NCBI GenBank assembly: GCA_934546725.1 | Contig: CAKTED010000041.1 | Coordinates: forward strand, 1 to 9,842 | Reading direction: 5' to 3' | Length of the DNA stretch: 9,842 nt | Source: an uncultured Oscillospiraceae bacterium | GTDB taxonomy: Bacteria > Bacillota > Clostridia > Oscillospirales > Oscillospiraceae | In this document: positions 5,628-9,842 of the stretch, piece after piece | Position numbering within the stretch: position 1 is the stretch's first letter | How the letters are laid out: each line of letters opens with the position of its first letter | The notes under the pieces: generated by a model | Seen by the model: only the letters and a program-made list of their open reading frames with translations | What the model was told of the DNA's origin: nothing | Database searches by the model: none | Position numbers and translations under genes: made by a program

Positions 5628-7358
5628 ATGAAAAAGCTTCTTGCCGCGCTGATGGCGCTGTGCATGCTCGCAGGACTCTGCGGCTGCGCGAGAGTGGTTC
5701 CCAAAAAGACCTGGGAGGATGAATTTGCCAAGGGTGAGGAACACTTCAGCCTCGGCGAATTTGAGGCTGCAAAGCGCTCCTTCGAGGCAGCCATAGAGCT
5801 GGAGCCCACGCAGACCGCCCCGTATATCGGGCTTATCACCGCCTGCTTCCGGCTGGGCGAATTTGACGAGCTGAACGCGGCGGTGGAGAAGGCGCGCCTT
5901 TCCGCGGATGATCAGGACGAGATAGACGCCCGGATAGAATGGCTGAAATGGGAGCTTTTAAAAGAAACGCGCACGGCACTTTACGATGACAGCGTCGGCG
6001 ACGGGCTTTTCCAGACCACGGCCGGAACCGAAATTCTCGAGCTGCCGGACGAGGCCTTCGGCTTTGTTCGCGGCTTTTACGTCGATATTGACGATGACGG
6101 CGCGAAGGAATACGTCGCCTGCTTTTCCGAGCGCGACGGTATACATATAAAAGTATACAGCATTTCTGACAGCTGGCAGGTGGAGAGCAATGATCTCATC
6201 GTTAAGGAGGGTCTGGACTATTGCAGCCAGATAAACGTAATCCTCTACCGCAGCGCGGTGTATGACGCATGGTGCGTGGCGTTTGAGCGCACGCCAAACA
6301 ACCCGTACACCGGCGCGCAGGGCTTTGAGGCCTCGAATTATGTTCTGAGCGGGGCTTCCTCAGAGCCGACGGATTCGTGGGAATGGTACAGCTGTATCTC
6401 CGCTGCGTACGAGCTGGACGAAGCAGAGGCGGACATGAAGCTGAAGGGCTTCCCGCTGTCCATATATCTCGGCTTCACCTGCGAGAAGAGCCTGGAGGAG
6501 AGCTGCTGGCTCATGGGTACCGAAACCTCCGGCTCGGGCTATGGCAGCGAGGATCAGCGAAGCATAAGCTACGTCTCCTCCGATCGGCTCGAAGCAAAAG
6601 ACTGGTATCCCGAGGATCGGCGGCCAGTGGAATCGGCGCAGTTCTGCGAGGTTCGCACCGCGCCGGAGCTTGACACGAACGCGACGACGCACGGCTGCAT
6701 AATGACGATCGATAACGGCGGCGACCCGCTGTACCCCTACGCGGTATACGACAGCGTCAGCGGCAGAGTCCTGGCAAGCTTCCTCCTGCCGCAGCTTTAC
6801 GACGACTTCTGCTACGCCGACGAATACGTCAGCGTGATCGACCGCGACGAGCGCTACCTTGTTTTCAACGCGGAGCTTGGCCCCGGCGACTGGATCACGG
6901 CCTCCTACGATACTCTTGAGGACACGTTCACCGAGCTGCCCTACGGCAAGTACTGGGTAAGCTCTCCCCGCGGCTTCCTCGTCGGCAAATCCGTTTCATA
7001 CGACGTTGACGCGGCGTGGATGCACACCGGCGCGGTGACCCTCGCCATTTGCAGGCCGGACGGCAGCGTTATCGCCACTCTCTGTGAGGACGGCTATTCG
7101 CCGGAGTACTGCATTGAGAACGGCTGCGTCTATTACGCCTACGCGACGGAGCCCATACCCGGCAGCGGCAGTACCTGCTCCGCCTCGCCGGATACGCGCG
7201 TTTCCTGGCAGCTGTGGCGCTACGACGTTGAAAGCGGCTCAAACACGAAGCTGGCGGACTTTCAGGCCGGGCAGGTGTTCAGCGTAACGTCCACGACGGC
7301 GACATATCATCTCTTCGGCGAATCGGACGAGGTTTACACGATAAGCCTCGTCGGCTGA
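5628..7358 (+). CDS. Large TPR-containing lipoprotein of unknown function
   Basis: The start ATG 5628 has AAAGGAG 9 bases upstream. The N-terminus MKKLLAALMALCMLAGLCGC is a lipoprotein signal with lipobox L-C-G-C and lipidated Cys20, so the 576-residue protein should sit on the outer face of the membrane. Residues about 29-95 read as two TPR-like helical pairs (WEDEFAKGEEHFSLGEFEAA, then APYIGLITACFRLGEFDE), normally a protein-binding scaffold. Around 150-175 there is a Ca-binding-like loop, DIDDDG at 153-158, inside GFYVDIDDDGAKEYVACF. This resembles VCBS/FG-GAP or dockerin-type acidic loops. The remaining 400 residues are strand-rich, with Trp/Tyr/Asp and repeated phrases such as YDSVSGRVLA, YDTLEDTF and WRYDVESGS, which suggests blades of a beta-propeller; that is inference. 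No catalytic motif was recognised. It stands alone between a repeat element and a terminator. Ends in TGA. Confidence 0.88.
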   Translation: MKKLLAALMALCMLAGLCGCARVVPKKTWEDEFAKGEEHFSLGEFEAAKRSFEAAIELEPTQTAPYIGLITACFRLGEFDELNAAVEKARLSADDQDEIDARIEWLKWELLKETRTALYDDSVGDGLFQTTAGTEILELPDEAFGFVRGFYVDIDDDGAKEYVACFSERDGIHIKVYSISDSWQVESNDLIVKEGLDYCSQINVILYRSAVYDAWCVAFERTPNNPYTGAQGFEASNYVLSGASSEPTDSWEWYSCISAAYELDEAEADMKLKGFPLSIYLGFTCEKSLEESCWLMGTETSGSGYGSEDQRSISYVSSDRLEAKDWYPEDRRPVESAQFCEVRTAPELDTNATTHGCIMTIDNGGDPLYPYAVYDSVSGRVLASFLLPQLYDDFCYADEYVSVIDRDERYLVFNAELGPGDWITASYDTLEDTFTELPYGKYWVSSPRGFLVGKSVSYDVDAAWMHTGAVTLAICRPDGSVIATLCEDGYSPEYCIENGCVYYAYATEPIPGSGSTCSASPDTRVSWQLWRYDVESGSNTKLADFQAGQVFSVTSTTATYHLFGESDEVYTISLVG

Positions 7359-7400
7359 GCGCCGGGGAGCGAGCTTTTCCAGCCGCATGTTTTTTTCTTT
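7352..7400 (+). terminator. Probable intrinsic terminator of the TPR lipoprotein gene
   Basis: CGGCT (7352-7356) pairs with AGCCG (7381-7385), and within it GGGGA can pair with TTTCC just before the right arm, leaving an asymmetric bulge. A run of seven T (7390-7396) follows a few bases after the stem. The stem begins inside the last codons of the gene. The bulge makes this less certain than a textbook terminator. Confidence 0.45.
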
Positions 7401-7404
7401 ACTG

Positions 7405-7433
7405 TTGACTTTTCCGTTTCGCGGCGGTATACT
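7405..7433 (+). promoter_or_regulatory. Predicted sigma-A-type promoter of the acyl-CoA synthetase gene
   Basis: TTGACT (7405-7410) and TATACT (7428-7433) are spaced by 17 bases, each one mismatch from consensus. The expected transcript start near 7440 leaves a leader of about 40 nt before ATG 7480. This also argues against the upstream ATG at 7387 as start. It follows directly on the terminator of the preceding gene. Confidence 0.75.
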
Positions 7434-7479
7434 TTCATCAGCTCATAAATTTAAATTACTGAAGCAAAGGAAGCTTGAC

Positions 7480-9114
7480 ATGCCAGTCACAGATATACTT
7501 GAACAGAACTGCCGGCTGTACGGAAACGACGTATGCCTGGTTGAAATAAACCCCGAGCTTAAGGATTCGCAGCGCATAACGTGGCGCGAATACGACCTCA
7601 TGCAGCCCACGCCCTCGCCGTACCACCGCCGCGAGATCACATGGAGCATATTTAACGAAAAGGCGAACCGCTTCGCCAATCTCCTCACGAGCCGGGGAAT
7701 AAAGAAGGGGGACAAGGTCGCCATCCTGCTGATGAACTGCCTCGAGTGGCTGCCGATATACTTCGGCATTCTCAAGACCGGCGCGGTGGCAGTGCCGCTC
7801 AATTTCCGCTATGATCCCTCCGAGATAGAATACTGCGTGAACCTTTCAGACGCCGTCGTGCTCGTTTTCGGCCCGGAGTTCATCGGCCGCGTGGAGAGCA
7901 TTGCCGATACGCTCAGCCGCAACCGCCTGCTTTTCTACGTTGGCGACAGCTGCCCAACCTTTGCCGAGAGCTACAATACCCTCACGGCGAACTGCTCTTC
8001 AAGCTTTACCGCCGTGCCGCTCACGGACGCGGACGACGCCGTTATCTACTATTCCTCCGGCACTACGGGCTTCCCCAAGGCGATACTGCACAACCACGAG
8101 TCACTCATGCACGCCGCAAGAGTGGAGCAAAACCACCATTCAACGACGAAGGACGATGTTTTTCTCTGCATTCCGCCGCTTTACCACACCGGCGCGAAGA
8201 TGCACTGGATGGGCTCCTTCCTCGTCGGCGGCAAGGCCGTGCTGCTCAAGGGCACCTCGCCCGAGGTGATTCTGGACGCCGTATCCCGCGAGCAGTGCAC
8301 CATCGTATGGCTCCTCGTCCCGTGGGCGCAGGATATTCTCAGCGCGCTCGACAGCGGACGCATAAAGCTCTCGGACTATAAGCTCGACCAGTGGCGGCTC
8401 ATGCACATCGGCGCGCAGCCCGTACCTCAGAGCCTCATTCACCGCTGGCTCAAATATTTCCCGCACCATCAGTACGATACGAACTACGGCCTTTCCGAGT
8501 CCATCGGCCCCGGCTGCGTACATCTCGGCGTCGAGAACATAAACAAGGTCGGCGCGATCGGCGTTCCGGGCTACGGCTGGCAGGTGAAGATCGTGGACGA
8601 GAGCGGGAACGAGGTCGCGCAGGGCAGCGTCGGTGAGCTTTGCGTGAAGGGTCCGGGCGTTATGACCTGCTATTACAAGGACGAAAAGGCCACGGCCGAG
8701 GTTTTGAAGGACGGCTGGCTCTACACCGGTGACATGGCAGAGCAGGACGCCGACGGCTTCATCTGGCTCGTGGACCGCAAAAAGGACGTTATCATCTCCG
8801 GCGGCGAGAACATTTACCCCGTGCAGATAGAGGATTTTCTCTCCGCCCACCCGAAGGTGAAGGATGTGGCCGTTATCGGTCTGCCGGACGCGCGTCTGGG
8901 CGAGATTTCCGCCGCGATAATCCAGGTGGAGGACGGGCAGGAGTGCAGCGAGCAGGAGATAAACGACTACTGCCTGAAGCTTGCGCGTTATAAGCGCCCG
9001 CACCGCATAATTTTTGCACCCGTCCCGCGCAACGCCACCGGCAAGATCGAAAAGCCGAAGCTCCGCGCCATGTACGGCGTTACGGAGCTCGTGGACGCTC
9101 AGAACAGGGCGTGA
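7480..9114 (+). CDS. Acyl-CoA synthetase / class I adenylate-forming enzyme (FadD-like)
   Basis: It activates a carboxylic acid with ATP to an acyl-adenylate and transfers it to CoA, in the cytoplasm. ATG 7480 is chosen because AAAGGAA (7466-7472) lies 7 bases upstream and the promoter is at 7405-7433; the in-frame ATG at 7387 lies before that promoter. The 544-residue length is normal for the family. The large N-domain has GDKVAILLMNCLEWLPIYFG, the AMP-binding loop YYSSGTTGFPKA (about 190-201) and YGLSES (336-341). The hinge and C-domain show YTGD with Asp418, DRKKD with Arg433, SGGENIYPVQIED, and the catalytic Lys522 in NATGKIEKPKLR. All key residues are present. The substrate (fatty, aromatic or another acid) cannot be read from sequence; the sequence feels like clostridial medium/long-chain acyl-CoA ligases. 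It is transcribed alone, between its own promoter and a strong terminator. Confidence 0.93.
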   Translation: MPVTDILEQNCRLYGNDVCLVEINPELKDSQRITWREYDLMQPTPSPYHRREITWSIFNEKANRFANLLTSRGIKKGDKVAILLMNCLEWLPIYFGILKTGAVAVPLNFRYDPSEIEYCVNLSDAVVLVFGPEFIGRVESIADTLSRNRLLFYVGDSCPTFAESYNTLTANCSSSFTAVPLTDADDAVIYYSSGTTGFPKAILHNHESLMHAARVEQNHHSTTKDDVFLCIPPLYHTGAKMHWMGSFLVGGKAVLLKGTSPEVILDAVSREQCTIVWLLVPWAQDILSALDSGRIKLSDYKLDQWRLMHIGAQPVPQSLIHRWLKYFPHHQYDTNYGLSESIGPGCVHLGVENINKVGAIGVPGYGWQVKIVDESGNEVAQGSVGELCVKGPGVMTCYYKDEKATAEVLKDGWLYTGDMAEQDADGFIWLVDRKKDVIISGGENIYPVQIEDFLSAHPKVKDVAVIGLPDARLGEISAAIIQVEDGQECSEQEINDYCLKLARYKRPHRIIFAPVPRNATGKIEKPKLRAMYGVTELVDAQNRA

Positions 9115-9133
9115 ATGCGTTATGATATGTTGT

Positions 9134-9175
9134 ACCCCGCCGCTTCGGCTTTTCAAGCCGGGCGGCGGGGTTTTT
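9134..9175 (+). terminator. Strong intrinsic terminator after the acyl-CoA synthetase gene
   Basis: A 10-bp outer stem (9134-9143 with 9162-9171, core CCCCGCCGC/GCGGCGGGG) encloses an inner 6-bp stem CGGCTT/AAGCCG (9146-9151 with 9155-9160) with a TTC loop. It is followed immediately by TTTTT (9171-9175). It lies 20 bases after the TGA stop. Confidence 0.93.
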
Positions 9176-9230
9176 GCCGTTGCTGTGGCGGGGGCTGTAT
9201 CGTAGACGCGGGATGGTCGTGTTCTCTTCC

Positions 9231-9583
9231 GTCATCCTCGCGCAGCGGGGATCCCCTACGGAGGGGCAGAGCAGTACGTCACAGTGGACGTGGAGGCCCA
9301 GGGTCTCCGTCATTCAGAGGCCGCAGGCAATACCCCAGTCTCGGCCGCGACCCCAGCGCAGCGGATCGCGGCCGAAAAGGAGGAGTAAGGGAGCGAGCGA
9401 AGCTTTCGACGCAAGGAGGAAGCGGAGTCGAGTGGACTTTGCGACGACGCAATCCCCAACGGAGGGCGTAAAGAGTACGTTGTCGTTACCATGGTGGAAC
9501 GTACCAGGGGATTCTTCGCCTGCTTACGCAGGCTCTGAATGACAGCGGATAATAAGCTTACGCTCCCTTTGGATGACAGCGGA
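9231..9583. repeat. Outer repeat fragments enclosing the 9309-9543 element
   Basis: GTCATCC (9231-9237) and GGATGAC (9571-9577) are inverted and lie outside the 11-bp pair, giving a nested layout. ATGACAGCGGA occurs at 9539-9549 and again at 9573-9583. A 29-base stretch at 9251-9279 is repeated in degenerate form at 9452-9480 (22 of 29 positions by my count). Together with the inner element this accounts for most of the gene-free interval 9176-9677. The remainder (9584-9663) shows only a small hairpin, GCCGC-GGAAT-GCGGC (9615-9629). Confidence 0.6.
9309..9543. repeat. 235-bp element bounded by the same 11-bp inverted repeat as the 5207-5514 element
   Basis: GTCATTCAGAG at 9309-9319 is mirrored exactly by CTCTGAATGAC at 9533-9543. 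The right-hand 37 bases (9507-9543), reverse-complemented, match 5207-5245 of the first element except for one substitution and a small indel of about two bases. They carry the hairpin GCCTGC-TTAC-GCAGGC (9518-9533). Inside are a perfect 10-bp stem TCGGCCGCGA/TCGCGGCCGA (9341-9350 with 9366-9375) and GTACGTT/AACGTAC (9475-9481 with 9498-9504). The interior otherwise differs from the first element. No protein-coding gene is evident. Confidence 0.75.
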
Positions 9584-9677
9584 ATTGTTGACGTTGACGC
9601 ACATTTTTTCATCCGCCGCGGAATGCGGCAATTTCGGCGCGGCAAAAGCGGTATAACTGTGGCGGGAGGGATAAAAA

Positions 9678-9842
9678 ATGAAGCACGCACGCAAGGTACT
9701 TTTTCTGCTCCTCGCGCTGCTCTGCCTGGCTGGCACGGCGGCGGCGCAGGGCTTTTTGAGCCGCGGGGAATTTCTCGCGCTGCTCCTTCCGGGAGAGCCG
9801 GGGCGCGACACGGATTTTCTCGACGTCGGACAGGCCTCGCCC
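9678..9842 (+). CDS. Secreted protein with SLH-like N-terminus, 3' end outside window
   Basis: ATG 9678 is preceded by GGGAGGG (9664-9670) at 7 bases. The frame is open for all 55 codons to the window edge. MKHARKVLFLLLALLCLAGT followed by AAA-QG is a signal peptide with a likely cleavage before Gln or Gly near residue 24. Right after it comes FLSRGEFLALLLPGEP and then DTDFLDVGQASP. This matches the second half of an SLH repeat (x-x-R-x-E-F-x-x-L-L) followed by the F-x-D-V that opens the next repeat. It is probably another surface protein bound to wall polymer, like the product at 3814-5187. What follows the SLH region cannot be seen. Confidence 0.8.
   Translation, partial: MKHARKVLFLLLALLCLAGTAAAQGFLSRGEFLALLLPGEPGRDTDFLDVGQASP

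Noticed and set aside
5198..5839. 213-codon minus-strand frame across the spacer
   Set aside because: Runs through the hairpin element and into the TPR lipoprotein gene; its sequence is translated repeat.
7387..7479. Upstream ATG 7387 as start of the acyl-CoA synthetase
   Set aside because: It precedes the predicted promoter, lies in the terminator T-run and has no Shine-Dalgarno; ATG 7480 has AAAGGAA.
8140..9156. 338-codon open frame on the minus strand
   Set aside because: Antisense shadow of the acyl-CoA synthetase, whose motifs are complete on the plus strand; the minus frame also spans the terminator.
9652..9657. TATAAC as -10 box for the right-edge SLH-like gene
   Set aside because: No acceptable -35 at the right distance, and the transcript start would fall on the Shine-Dalgarno at 9664-9670.

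Overview
The window is GC-rich, densely coding, almost entirely plus-strand bacterial DNA. It most resembles a Gram-positive gut-type clostridium of the Oscillospiraceae/Oscillospirales kind. The reasons are AGGAGG-like ribosome binding sites, lipoproteins with short clostridial signal peptides, S-layer-homology (SLH) proteins, and intergenic hairpin repeats with TGTGTAA loops of a style I associate with that group. The taxonomic call is inference; there is no rRNA or marker gene to settle it.

Layout. 1-851 is the C-terminal part of a YifB/ComM-type AAA+ ATPase, cut by the left edge. 852-1182 is a gene-free stretch with a strong sigma-A-type promoter and a hairpin-rich leader. 1183-3254 holds an MBOAT O-acyltransferase (AlgI/DltB type) followed by an AlgJ/AlgX-like SGNH (DHHW) protein. 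This pair normally O-acetylates exported polysaccharide. Here the MBOAT frame is broken near its N-terminus, and its C-terminus runs straight into the middle of the SGNH protein, so both look like deletion remnants. 3318-3824 is a small lipoprotein with an in-frame TAG at codon 28. It overlaps by 11 nt the start of an intact SLH plus transglutaminase-like exported protein (3814-5187). 5188-5627 is a repeat-filled spacer. 5628-7358 is a large TPR-containing lipoprotein. 7480-9114 is an acyl-CoA synthetase with its own clear promoter and a strong terminator. 9176-9677 is a second repeat-filled spacer. 9678-9842 is the start of a secreted protein with an SLH-like N-terminus, cut by the right edge.

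How it fits together. Most of the window concerns the cell envelope: polysaccharide O-acylation (decayed), two lipoproteins, one SLH-anchored transglutaminase-like protein and one further SLH-like exported protein. The acyl-CoA synthetase and YifB are separate transcription units.

The two most notable things are three disruptions concentrated in about 2.2 kb (frameshift/deletion, gene-gene deletion junction, amber codon) between intact genes, and two intergenic elements bounded by the same 11-bp inverted repeat GTCATTCAGAG and built from repeated hairpin modules. I found no CRISPR array, tRNA, rRNA, transposase or phage gene.
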